Assembly (NCBI GenBank): GCA_014338405.1
Contig: JTDE01003534.1
Location: forward strand, 8,188 to 72,187
DNA from: Paragonimus skrjabini miyazakii
Taxonomy: Eukaryota > Platyhelminthes > Trematoda > Plagiorchiida > Troglotrematidae
Length of the DNA: 64,000 bases
Direction: 5' to 3'
Shown here in pieces: positions 1 to 12,600 of the stretch; the stretch's first letter is position 1; each line of letters starts with the position of its first letter. Below the pieces are notes generated by a model. The model was not told the DNA's origin, made no database searches, and saw only the letters and a program-made list of their open reading frames with translations. Position numbers and translations under genes: made by a program.

Positions 1-597
1 GCAGTCAATGACGTACATGTATCCATACCATTCCGCTTCTTCCTCTTAGTCTTTTCTCAATAATTTTCACCCTTCTTAGTAACGTTTTCTTCTAGGATAT
101 TCCACGTCACTGTTGAGGTGAGCGGCGGCCCGAGCCACAGTACCTTTTGGTCAGGCTCATGGCTGTTATGATGATGATGATGTTGGTTTTTACTAGAAGC
201 GTAGATTGCATCTTGATTGTTTATATACTTCGTTCTATACATGGGTACCCAGCAGTACTGAGAGTAAAATGTACCTATATATATGTAATATGCACACATA
301 ACTCTTAGTACTGCTGTTTGTTCATGTTTGGAACGAAATTCTGACTACGTGCATCTGCAATTCTGTGTTCACTTTGTGATTGAACTGCTGTCATACTCCG
401 GAATTTTTTCCACACCATTAGCTTGTTCTTTTTAATAAGTCTCGATTATACTTGCGACGATTTCGTGGTCGCTTGTTTTCTCCTCATTCTTTGATGTCGT
501 ATTGGCAAATCTTATGAAACTGGTCTAGTGTTTTCCACTTTTCAGTTGCGGTCTTCCTCGCGTTCTGCTGGTATCACAATCTGTACGTCGACAAAAC
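1..597. other. Upstream flank of the WDR4-like gene
   Basis: No gene is recognised here. A short run of ATG/TGA trinucleotides sits near 168-181 and resembles the microsatellite tail of the LINE family seen elsewhere in the window, but no LINE body is recognisable next to it. The reading frame of the WDR4-like first exon stays open upstream of its ATG as far as a TAG at 526-528, and a pyrimidine-rich AG at 544-545 could be a splice acceptor. The true start of that gene could therefore lie in this flank. Confidence 0.5.
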
Positions 598-665
598 ATG
601 TTTTCGTCCAACCGTTCAGCGTTTTGCCTTAGCACTAAAGACTGCTTTATTTGGTGCCAGCTCAC
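598..665 (+). CDS. WDR4: WDR4-like exon 1 (start codon tentative)
   Basis: This exon begins MFSSNRSAF and ends in phase 2 at a GTGAGT donor (666). The next intron is 45 bases (666-710). The frame is open upstream of the ATG to an AG at 544-545, so this exon may be longer or internal. Confidence 0.55.
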
Positions 666-3600
666 GTGAGTTGTGCTGCATACGGTTTATGCCCATTGGT
701 CAATGTATAGGCTCCAAGACGGCGTCGTATGCAGTACACACACAATTGGTCGGTAGGTTTGTGCTATACATTGTCTTTATGAGGTACTTTTTCTCCAGTT
801 TGAAAGATATTCCATGTTCCGATGCTGTTTCGCATTGTATTTCCCCGTCCGGAAAATATGCTTGTCTGACGGATACTTCAAAAAAGACTGTGCTACTCAC
901 TCACGAATCGGGGATTCTAACTCCACTTGGATTTACGTAGGACGCCGATCAGCTTATTGTTCTCAACTTTTTCAGTTACCTGCCTCGATGTGCTTCGTGT
1001 ATGTGCTTTTCGCCGGATGAAAAATATGTCATATTTGGTGAAAGATCTGGGAATGTGTATAAGCTGGCTGTTTCAGATTTTACTGGCCTGGTGGGGAAGT
1101 CTGAGAGTTTATCGTTAATGCTGGGGCATTTGTCAATTCTATCCGACGTGGTGAGTCTTCATCAGACTTAGTTGTAATGTTTTGCTCGGGGAAAAACATC
1201 TTAGCTCCAATGAAATTAAATTAATAAGTATTTAGTGAACTGGTAAGACAACGACGGTGTAGAACACAGGCCTCATATCTGAGGTCCGAACGCCTTGGAT
1301 TCGAACCAAGGTTTGTGATAGCGTATGAAGTCGAAAATTTCGCGAGGCAGTTGAACATATAGCTGATAGTGTGAGTTATGTTGGGTCAAGTAGATGCGAT
1401 CAATGAAGATGTTGGTTGTCTGACTTCAGTAAGGGAAAAATCAACGTTTACTCAAAATTCTGTGCTCAAGTTTTTGTCATACATTATGCTTTTTATTTGT
1501 TGACTGGGAGCATTTCGTAGCTCCTCATGGGCGAGATGTTAACTTTTATCGGTACGTGTTATTACCTGGATTCAGCAACTTATGGTTACTGAGTGTTCTT
1601 CGCGTAATGATTGTTAAAATCAGCTTGTCGCGACTAAAGGTACCATTACTGTTAAACCGACGATATCTTCAGCATATTTTGGTTTGTGTTTGAAGGTGAT
1701 TATCGTTTGGATGTCTATACGTTTATGGTCACTACAGCGCTCCTATCACAACTGGGTCAATTTTTTGTCCAGACATGCTCATGTCCTGACGATTCAGGCA
1801 TCCAATGTAAGCCAAGGGTAGAAAGTTGACAGCCACTTTTCTCTAATGAAATCACTTGATGCGATTTACCTTTAGTGCCTCGTTTTTCCCCATTTGGCAC
1901 GGTCACCTAACCAACTGTTTGTTACAGACTTTCAGTCAGCTGACAACATCCATTTAAGCTTGTAGCGGATTGCAGACAAAGGGCACGCAAAACCAACATC
2001 TTTCCCATTCAAGCAACTTCAAAGTGTTTATATGAAGGTTGAAAACTGACCTGCCCGACACAAAATCTGCTTTCTCCGCTGGAAAACGTTCCCTGATCCG
2101 CAAAACTCTCATTGCATTCGATTGGCCTTTAAATTGTTGGAAACCCAGTATTTTGATGATATACCCTTTCAAATCCCGATATTCCATCGGACTATTTTTT
2201 GTGTCGACTTCAACTAAGGACACTCGTCTACAATTGTGGTGACTCAGTTTTGGTTCGCAATGGTATCTAATCTGTTTCTGATTTGATATGCCTGAGAAAT
2301 CGGTCTCTCAAACGTGAATGCATAAAGAAACGAATCGTGTGGGATTCTACCGAGCCCCACTGACCATCTTAGCTTGATTTGGGATCGTTTTTCAGTTGTG
2401 GATGCACAGATCATCCCTTAATTGAACATCCGGAAACAAATCCCGGAGACCAAACCATTTCGTGGTAATTGTTACTAAAAGGCCTACCAAAGGCCTTGCT
2501 AAAAACAGACCTCTTAACCGAGTCAGATTTGTAAACGACATCAACACGTCGCTATTAATACAGTCGTGCTCGCTGGCATGGTGTATACACGTATTTCTAG
2601 TCAAATTAACCGGTCCAATCGCCACAGTATTTTGGCCACCATGGTCCACGATTCAAAGTAGCTGACTGGCGACAAACTTCTCAGCGTTCGAAAGGTAATG
2701 CAAGACGGCGAACCAGAATGCATCATTGCGCACGAATGTAAAGAGTCAAAGTTCAACAGTTCTCTAACGCGGTGTGTTATCACGAGGATTTTCTCACTAA
2801 ACGTTGGATAAAAATAGGCTGCAGTCATGTGCTAAATAGATTTACAAATTACTAAAAGATTAAGTGAAACCTACTAATTTTTGCTATTTTTCAAAGTCTA
2901 TTTTTATCCAACGTCTAGTGAGAAAATCCTCGTGATAACACACCGCGTTAGAGAACTGTTGAACTTTGACTCTACATTCGTGCGCAATGATGCATTCTGG
3001 TTCGCCGTCTTGCATTACCTTTCGAACGCTGAGAAGTTTGTCGCCAGTCAGCTACTTTGAATCGTGGACCATGGTGGCCAAAATACTGTGGCGATTGGAC
3101 CGGTTAATTTGACTAGAAATACGTGTATACACCATGCCAGCGAGCACGACTGTATTAATAGCGACGTGTTGATGTCGTTTACAAATCTGACTCGGTTAAG
3201 AGGTCTGTTTTTAGCAAGGCCTTTGGTAGACCTTTTAGTCTCAATTGCCACGAAATGGTTTGGACTCCGGACTTCGTTTCCTTTTTCTTAGTTGCCCGTT
3301 GGTCGCTGCTTACATGATAAATGGAACTGTACATTTGGTTTGACGCAAAGTTTGATCATTTGATGTTTTATTAAAGCCTTGCATTGTTTTGATGTGATTG
3401 TTTTGAGTCCCATTTATTTTTCTGTTAGTTTTCTGTCTTCAGACACTGTTTAAGCTGTTTTTGTACACCAACGACTTGTAAGACTAACTGCCTATTGCAT
3501 AAGTACGTTAAGTGACTGCTGAAGTCCAGGATGATTGTTTTACACAAGCACATTTTTTAAATAGGCGAACAGGATTGCGCATTCGAATTCCCGCCGCTTC

Positions 3601-6600
3601 TACGGCAGCCAGAATACGGTATTTAGTGCGTTCGATAAGATTTGGTATCTTGATTAGATTAAATTATTACCTTGACATTGAATTAAGGATGGTTGCCGAT
3701 GACAAAGTTGAGACTTTCTTACAGCGGTCGTGTGCAGGGAACTCCTATACTGCAATAAACGGTCATCAGCCACTTGGCGCCTTTAAAAGGGCTTGCAGTG
3801 TACCATAACTGCGGATTTTGTTCACGTTTAATGCGGTTGTGTTTGTAAAGCTGAAACATATATACTACCTAAATATACGACTCCCTTTTGTGTTTATTCG
3901 CTCACGTGTTGTTTAGTAGGTGCGTGAGTCACATCGTCAAGCACTTACATGAAGAGACACGTGAACAATACATCCTGTGACAAACCGAAAGTCAAGTTTA
4001 ATAATGTGTCAGCGCCTTCAGTGTTCGCACTCTTCTACAAGTTATTTACTAGGCTACACTCTCCAAAGTCTTGACCTCGAAGTGAGTTACCTCTCGAAGA
4101 CGCGAGTTTACTTTTCCATCACTGTTATCCGCTTGGACTCTTGTACGTCACAACGAGACTGCACTTTGTCGCATTACGACTGTTCCCGAATCGCGGTAAC
4201 CTATCAGGCCAAACCATGCGGTGTGGTGGTCACACCCACAGCATCACTCATGCCAGTTAGTTTCCTGGTACTCCAGGTTGAGTATCCTAATCGTCCTCTT
4301 GTTTAGCTATGGGCTTCCAGGCAGTATATCAGCCCACACGCGACCACGAATACTCACAAGACTGTTACATCCATACTACATCGGCCATTTTCCAGTATTA
4401 ACCCGGTCTCTTTATCTGCTGCATACAGTAGGGTGGCTAGGCGAAAACATACCGCTTATAACCTCTCCCCCACTATTCTATCAAACTGAGCTATCAGGCC
4501 CGTCCTGAACCCCCTTTCTAATAATTACTCTGCAGTTCCCACAACTAGTGTACCTAATCATAGTAATACTGTGCCACTTAGCCCCATCTCTTATCACCAA
4601 ACATCAGGCTTCCATCGTCCCTTGCTTACATCTAGAATGCGAATCACTATAGATGCTCTCAACGTTCACACTCAAAAACAGATGGGTCAACAGGCTGTTC
4701 TCGCACGAACGCTAGACTTGTTGAATGTCGATGTCCATTGCACTTCAGTGGCTAAAGTTCAGCAGAGTAGTCAATGCATGTAATTCACGACACCCGCACT
4801 GTCTGTCCAATACTAGTTATACAATTCGGGTAACTACACGGCCGCCGCTACCGGTCAGGCTGGAGTAAGTATAGTACTCAGCGCGACCTCATCAGCCGCA
4901 TTGGTATATTGGATTCCTGTCATCAGTAGACATTTTGCCGTCCACTTGGCATATTCTGTTAAGGCCCCCTCTAGACGCAGAATTTTCAAGAACCTTTTCA
5001 TCGTGTCTGCTTACGCTCCGGCTGACTGTAGTGACGTCGGCGTCACGGACGCCTGTTGTTCGGATCTAGTTGCTCCACTTCAGTCGACACACGGTTCTTA
5101 TATAGTCTTTCTGGTCGGAGATATAAACGCCCAGGTCGGCTGCCTTGGTGAAACCTAGTCTCGTTTAGGTGACAAGTTTCAGATAGCTTCACATCGTTTG
5201 GATGATGAGCGACCGTTCCAATTGTGCACTAAGCACAGGCTATTTTTAGCCAGCACTAGTTTTAGACGTCGTGCGCGTCATTGTTATACCTGGCATCCTC
5301 CTTCGTTGAATCAGGCCTGGTCTCAGACAGACCATATGGGTGTTAGTTATAGATGACAGGGCTCCACTCAGGACTGTCGTTCTCATTTGAGCACATAATT
5401 GGATTCAGATAATGCGTTGGCACGTTGCCGTTTTGTTCCTATTTCAGTTGGATAACGAGTGCATTGACCGTATTGGTTGGTAGTTGAGTAACTGGCTATA
5501 CTGTCAGTGAAACATATGTACCAAATCAGCTTAGAAAGCAGCCTTAGAAGTTCTCATCCCAAAGACCCTAATAGCTGCTGGATCCAAATCTCACAGGCAA
5601 CTTATGAAGCACGTACTGTAGCATGCGGTATGGAGTACTGGATTGAACAAACATTGGATCTCGGGGAAATCCCTGGAGTTGTTGGAAGCCGGACGGAACA
5701 TTCCTGCCAGCAGTTCATATTACACATCTGAGATAGATGTCCGTAGGTAACGGAAACGTCGCCTAAGGGCTGATCGTGAGGCTTGGTTAACGGAGAAAAT
5801 TAAGGAAATAGAGACTGATTTTCCTCTAAGAACCTCGGCAGACTCTTCAAGCTTATCCGTGCTACTGGCCTAAGACGACCATCTGTCAGTGAAGCTATCA
5901 GCAAGACAGATGGCTGACTCGGGTGTGGTAAGTCTGGCGAGTTAGGACGATGGACGAAACACTTTGAGGGTGAATTTAGTTGGCCTCCAGCTTCTACTGT
6001 GCTGCCACCACGAACTTGTGAAGTATCATCATGGTTGGTAGATTTAGAACCATCCATTAAGACTGAGGTCCAAGATTGCAATTCGGCTCTCGAACGTAAT
6101 AGGGCTGCTGGCCCAGATGGTGTTGTGCTGGAACTTTTCAAAGATGGTAGGAAAGGCGTCAGTAGAGGCCTAGACGCAATAGTTTCAACGTGTGTGAATG
6201 ACGGAGAACATCTCTCCGTGCTGGAGTCACTCGGTAATAGTTCCCATATTTAAAATAGGTTTCAGGGGTTCTGGTGTAAACCGTAGGGGATTTGGCTTGT
6301 CCTCAGTGATTACTGGTGTTCTGGCATCCGTTATGTCGAATCGCTGCTTCCAGAAGTGCAGACGCTTGATTTCAGAACGTTTACCCCGAGGGTGATTTTA
6401 CTGTTCTATCTGGGATGTACTTATAGCGCGTGAGGGGACACACTTCGTGATCCTATCTGTTTCTGGATGTGATAGTCGTAAGGCTTTACGGGGAAATCTG
6501 ATTAATTGTCTAGTGATCCACCACGCTAATTACTTGGCACGGATTAAAATAAGTGAGCAGAGACTTGCTGTCTTCGGTCAAAACGTTCTGATTTCTGTTC

Positions 6601-9600
6601 TCGGTTCATACCGTATGAGATATGCGATTTACTTGTCATGTGCGTCCTATCCATTTAACGGATAGGTAGCACATCTCGAGTTACCCTTGCGATGTCGGAC
6701 AGCCCTCAGTGACAATGTCGTCTGCTTTGGCTCAAGGTCAAGTGCATACTTAGTACTTTCCGTACGTGTGATTAATCAGAGGTGAGGTCTATTCCACTTG
6801 GACGGCACCCACATTTATGATAGTTTTCCTATTCGGATCATCTTGTCGGCTATTGCACATCTATCGCTCTTGTCTAAGTTTGTGCAGCACCAGTTTCCTG
6901 TCCACGTGTAGCCCAGTATGTTGTGTGGTAACGAACTTTTGTACCTGTGTTACTGCTATAAACATTCGTGGTGATTGTCTTCCATCGAAGTCGGGTGTGC
7001 TTGTTGATGTTGTGCATTGGTCGTGCATTAATATTTATTTTGGATGAAACTCCGTTATGTCTAGACAGTTGTGTGGATATTTTATGGAGTGTAGTTATCG
7101 GTTTGACGTCACATTATTTTACAGTATCCAAATGGAACCACTTGTTAAATGACGTACCTCTGATAGATACCGTCATTTTTATACCCCTCATTCGACCTTT
7201 TCTCTCAGACCGTTTCCGATGATTGCACACTAATCGCTACCTGTGATCGAGATGAGAAGATCAGAATCAGTCGGTTTTCACAACCGTTTGTCATCGAGGC
7301 ATTTTGTCTTGGACACGAATCGTTGGTGTTACGTGTATTTGCTTTATTCCCATCCATCTCCTTGCAGGTTTATCACTCAATTGGTCTTTTGTCCACGCTC
7401 ACACTACCTGGTTTCTGCTGGCGGAGTAAGTTTCATTTGTTGTTTAATTAAACAATCCTGTTCTCAAATGGTTTTTAAGTAACCGCAATTATTTTTGTAC
7501 ATCTGTTACATATTCTGCCTTCAGTTGCTAACAGTGTTCAAACCATCGCTTACTTACCCGTGAAGTTCTAGACACTGTTTCGATTATCTTCCTTTGTTGT
7601 TCCTGCGTTGTAGATAATAGCCCCGTGATATAGTTAACCTAGTAATAGGAGACGGCAATGATCACCAGTAAGTTTGCAACTGTGGGGCATGCTTGTCTTC
7701 TGAGCTCCTAGTTCAGCCTCTAAATGCAGACCTATAGGGGATGTGTCAGCTAATTGGCTTCACCGTTATGGATTTTGATCTCGGTTCACTGGGTTGTCTG
7801 TTCCCAAAGGCAGGTAAATCTACTGGAAAGTTGTTTTATGTACACAGTTCTCCTCTCATTGGAACCCGGGTTGTTTCTTTGATTCTTTGCAGAATACAAG
7901 CAATCTGGCTTTGATTGACTGGGCTTGAACACAAGGAGTTCCTTGGCTTAAGCTCCGTTTATTGCTACCTCCTCATCTAAAATCTAAAGCTGTTCCTCAC
8001 ACTTCTCATGTTTGCATGACAATTCAACGTTTGTGTCGGCCACAGATGTACGCTGTTTGTGTTGGAGGCGGTTTTCATGCTAATTGTTTTTAGGTAATCT
8101 GCATTCAGTCATTTATTCGGCCTGTATTGCAATGGTTTTGTTTTGACCACTTGGGCGGCAGAAGCGGGACACTGAATGACCCCACAAACTACGAATGCAC
8201 GTAAGCCGCGATGACCCAAGACGGTTGCGAAAGTGTGACTTCTGGAGAAGCGGTGTGATAACACCCAGACCGGCGACAAAATGTAGACACTGACCCTCGG
8301 TATCTAATAGATAAATTATGACCTTGATATAAACAATAGAAATGGGTTCAGTACAAGACTATTACACTAATCAGCGGTAAGCTGAGAATAAAGTGGTAAA
8401 ACTGCTTTTTTTCACAGTGGCTACGCAAAAAGTTACAATTCTAAAATATATTTGTGTAATATTTTGTAAAATGGGTTTCTGGGAAAATGGAACATTTCTG
8501 GACAAATTATGAAGGCTGATTTGTTAGTTTAAACTGTGGTTGCGATTACCTTCTAGGGGTTGATTGTCATTTCAAATTTCTCGTTTAGCTTTTGGATTTT
8601 GCAGACAGAGCTCGTTATGAGTGAATCTTGTATGGAACGGATCATATGCGTTCGTTTGGCTGTCACAACCAAGCATCCACTTTCTAGCCATCTTTTAGCT
8701 TATACATCAATGTCACTCGATGAATGTGCCTGTAAGCTGGTATCAACAATTCATTATCGGAAAATGACTTATTTTACGTTCTTCTGATCCACACAACATA
8801 GCTTTCGCAGTCGTCCTAATTATACACCTGTCTCAAGAGGACGTCCCTGTGACTTGGGCAACTGATTCCAGATCTAGAAATGCATTGGAATTTACTGCAC
8901 GTCTAGTCAGAGAGTCTGCAAAAATGGGATGTAGTTTTCTTGTAGATAGATCACTTCTGGAAGTTAAACATCTATATCAGGTGTTGTAAAGAGCCTTTTC
9001 TGCAATCTGAATGCATGCTAGAATCTTTGTTACAATCGGCAAGCTTCTGAAATAATCGTTATTGGCGTATGGATTTGTTTACGCACTTAGTTGACTCAGT
9101 CTTACATTGTCCTACAGCCGCCATAAGCAGTGGAAAACAATACCTAAGTTATAAGATTGCCGTGAAACATTTGCATATCGTAGACTGACATCATCGTCAG
9201 TCAGTATTAGGGATTTTGTCGTCATGTGAAGTGGTCCTGCAAAATACTGATATTTAAATAGAGCAACAGAACACGGATTCCTATTCTTTTAAATATTCTG
9301 ACTTTGATAAGAATTACTGGGGGATGCTGCTGCGTTTGCGTTAGTGTGCTTAAGTAAAAGCAGTAAATTCACAGAAACAAACATCGTCTTCAACTGTATA
9401 GTGCACCAATCTGTTGCTAGCTAGCGGATAATCATAAACTATGTTTCAGTTGTTGAAGTTACATACAAAATTTGAATGACCAAAGGACTGTTATACAACG
9501 TTGCCAGTGTAAAATGAAAATGTGACTACCACTGGTTGCCGTATGGTGTGTGGATACATGGATGTGTAATTAAGTTGTGCGTAACACTTTGGTAATAATA

Positions 9601-12600
9601 ATGCTTTACCGTTTACGATATAGTCATATGTGAACTTTCGGTATGTCGAATGTTCTACCAGTCTGTAGTATGCAATTTTGAAAAAAAGGTGTGTGGGTCT
9701 TGCCGAAGAATTAGCCCTTTGTTTTTTCCTGTTTGCTAAAACTCGGCCGATCGCCAACTTATTCTTGATCGCTCCATTTTCTGTCCAGTAGGAGGCTTAC
9801 ATCAGCATTCGGTGGGTCTCTAGACAGTTGTCCATTGGTTTGGACGAAAATGATGCGTATCCCTCTCGGTTCTGAATTTGTTGGACACTTCTCTATCCCC
9901 TGACCAGAGTCAAATTAATAGAGTAGAGTGTTAGTGTTATCACATTTGTATCTTGTGTTTCTGTGCTTGAGTAATTATAAAAGTACGGATCGGTCAATTA
10001 AACCAAATGCACCTTTGTAGATAAGAATGAAGGCAACTGTTGGGCAGCAATGTGTTCCGTGTTTATTTACCGTTTTGAAAAAAATCAAAACAACTGGGTT
10101 CTGGGCGGCATAAATCGATCTCAGTCTATTTGAAAAACAATACCGTTTTTAAATGGAAACAACGGTGTTTATCTTAACAATCGTGATTGGACGACAATCA
10201 TGTTGCGTTCTGATCGACTCGTTCGTGCTTACTTTCCACAACCGGTTGTTCAATTCCCATACGCCTTCAAAGAAGTTGTCTTAATTATCACCTCTTACGA
10301 ACTAATTCGTCGTGGCAACTGATCGCTGTTCGGATTGACTGGCGTTGATCGTTTCCCGATTTTCGCTAACAGCAACTTTTGCGTGAGCCTTCATTAGCTG
10401 CGCGTTCTTCAATATTTCAACCGTTCCAGTCCACTCACATCACAGTACGTATGATGTTGCTCCAGGCTTTTGTGAATGGTGAATATCTGATTTTTACGTT
10501 ACCTGTCGCTGATGAATTTTTCGCTTTGTCTGGTGTGTGCTTCTCAGGCCGTAGTGTTTCTTCGAAGTGTGATCTACTTCACGGCCTAGGTCATTAGTGG
10601 AGCCCCTGAGGTCCTGAATATTGGGACTATTATTAGCTGCCCTGGATTCGGAAGGGCGTTCTCAGTCGCCCATGTTGTGGTCAGTGATGCTGTCGTCTGT
10701 TAAAATTAAGGGCTACGTGGTAGTGGATAAGTGCATTGTTTGGATCTAGACCTGTGTTCCAATAGGATTGACAGTCCTGAGTACAGCCAGCGGTGTATCT
10801 AACAAGACCTGATCGAGCGTTAATAAGCTCTAGACAAAGTTAATGAATGAATGCTGGCTAACGTGTTTTACGTTCAGCGCTCCTTTTCAGTCCATCATTA
10901 TCCGAAGGGTGTGACGCTTGTATGGATCTGCTGAGTAAGCGAGACTCGGCACTGGCCATTTGATCAACCCGAGTGGTTGTATTCTAGATGAAAATGCTTA
11001 TGTCGGAATTATGTGTGGACGCTGGGAGAGCATCGTGATATAATTGTAGGGCGCACTTGAAGGCGTTATCACCGCAGTTCACGTGAGCGTAAGCAGACAG
11101 GGATGAGTTGAGAGGATTGGTGTACAAACTGGTCATAGCAAAGCCTATCATGTTGACGGTCTAACACTTATTGCAAGCATGAATCTGATCTGTTAATACC
11201 ACTTCAGTTAGTATGCTGAGGATATATATATATATATATATATAAGGAATAACGGAGGAACAGTGAGACTGAGTGTGTGCGAATAACCGCCTATATCGGA
11301 GCCTGGTGAAAGATGTACAAATACGTTTGGAATAATCCGATTAGATGGGATGAGTTATGTCAGGTGGTTTTTTTCATGAAAACTTTTTGTTCATTGAGAA
11401 ATGATGGAAAACAAACTGACGAATCGTTTATAGAGGAGGCTACTGTAACGCAATGGATTTTATGGGGATCTTGCAAGAAGTAGAAGTCTTTCTACAACAA
11501 ACACAATACATCCAGTGAAAGGGGATACAGGCTTTGTTAAACAGACCTGAAAAATACTGTGGAATGGAGTGAGAATTTAAAGGAGTCTTCGGACTTTAAA
11601 AAAGGCGTCAATGCCAGGAGGTTACCATGCCATGTTTGATAAGCAAAGCAATCCTGAGGTGTTTGACAGAAAAAAATTGAGATAGGAGTTCGTTATTTAC
11701 ATGATCGAAGAGGCCCGTGTTAGAATGTTCCTTGTGCTGATTCTCTTTCGTGAGTGAAAACGGTATGTCTACACATTCGGGTGTACTAATAGACAAACCG
11801 TGAGACTCTAACTGTCCAGCAGTGCGTGAGAAAACAATCGAGTTGAGTATATGATACCCAACACAACATCGTCAGCGTATTTGGTTACGAGTGTTTGATT
11901 TCCGAATATCATGGATGTAATTTGAAGTGGAAGTGATGAAGGGATAGCGTTGTGCCCTGCAGAACACTAGAGTCAGTGATGAGTGGCGAGGGGGCTTGAG
12001 CACTGACATTGGTAAGTTGGTCTGGACTTGTAAAATAAATGCGTTAAAACTCCATAGATTAGGTCTGAATTCCATGTAGTTTGAGATTTTGTATTAATAT
12101 CACCTTATCAGAGCCTCCAAACGCGTCTTTGTAGTGTAAGAAACAAATGCGGGCGGTTCTTGATTCCCAGTGAAATAGGACATGAAATAGAACAAACTAG
12201 ACAAACGACAGCGTCAAGGTTAAAATGTGGACGACGATCGACTGACTGACTAGGATCCATGCTGTTCATCTGGGCTTTCAGCAAACTTTATTGTCACAGC
12301 CATGCATGATATCGAGCGAAATTTGGCTGTTCTCCTTAGGAATTGGTGTGATTCGTGTCGCCTCCCAACTGTCAACAGTCTTGCCTTGTGTAAAACACTG
12401 AGTGAACGGGTAATTTCTCCCAGGCCTGCCATCCTTGTTGGGCTAGAAAACGAAGGCACAGTGGAATGTTTAACAAGCAGCGCCTTACTTATTACTAACG
12501 ATGCTGATCAATTAGCACGCGGTCGGCACCTTCAACTGTCACTTTATAAAATTGATGGTAGTCTACCCATGTTCAAACTGTATGTGACCGTTTAGTTCGT

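Larger units (their letters stand above)
1151..7208 (+). other. WDR4-like intron 4 (6.06 kb)
   Basis: The intron opens with GTGAGT and ends CTCAG. It contains a tRNA-like sequence near 1238-1322, a large inverted repeat at 2443-3270 and a 3'-truncated LINE at about 4350-6395. I see no further gene in 1330-2440, 3275-4340 or 6400-7208. Confidence 0.8.

Noticed and set aside
1238..1322. A functional tRNA gene
   Set aside because: Only the T-arm is intact; the anticodon loop is too short and the acceptor stem does not pair.
3064..3291. Matching open frames in both halves of 2.4-3.3 kb, suggesting a duplicated gene
   Set aside because: They are identical only because the DNA is an inverted repeat; no known motif, start context or splice pattern supports coding.
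12302..12595. 97-codon open frame starting MHDIERNLAVLL
   Set aside because: Its start overlaps a segment shared with the repeat at 16.58 kb, and no splice or family evidence supports it.
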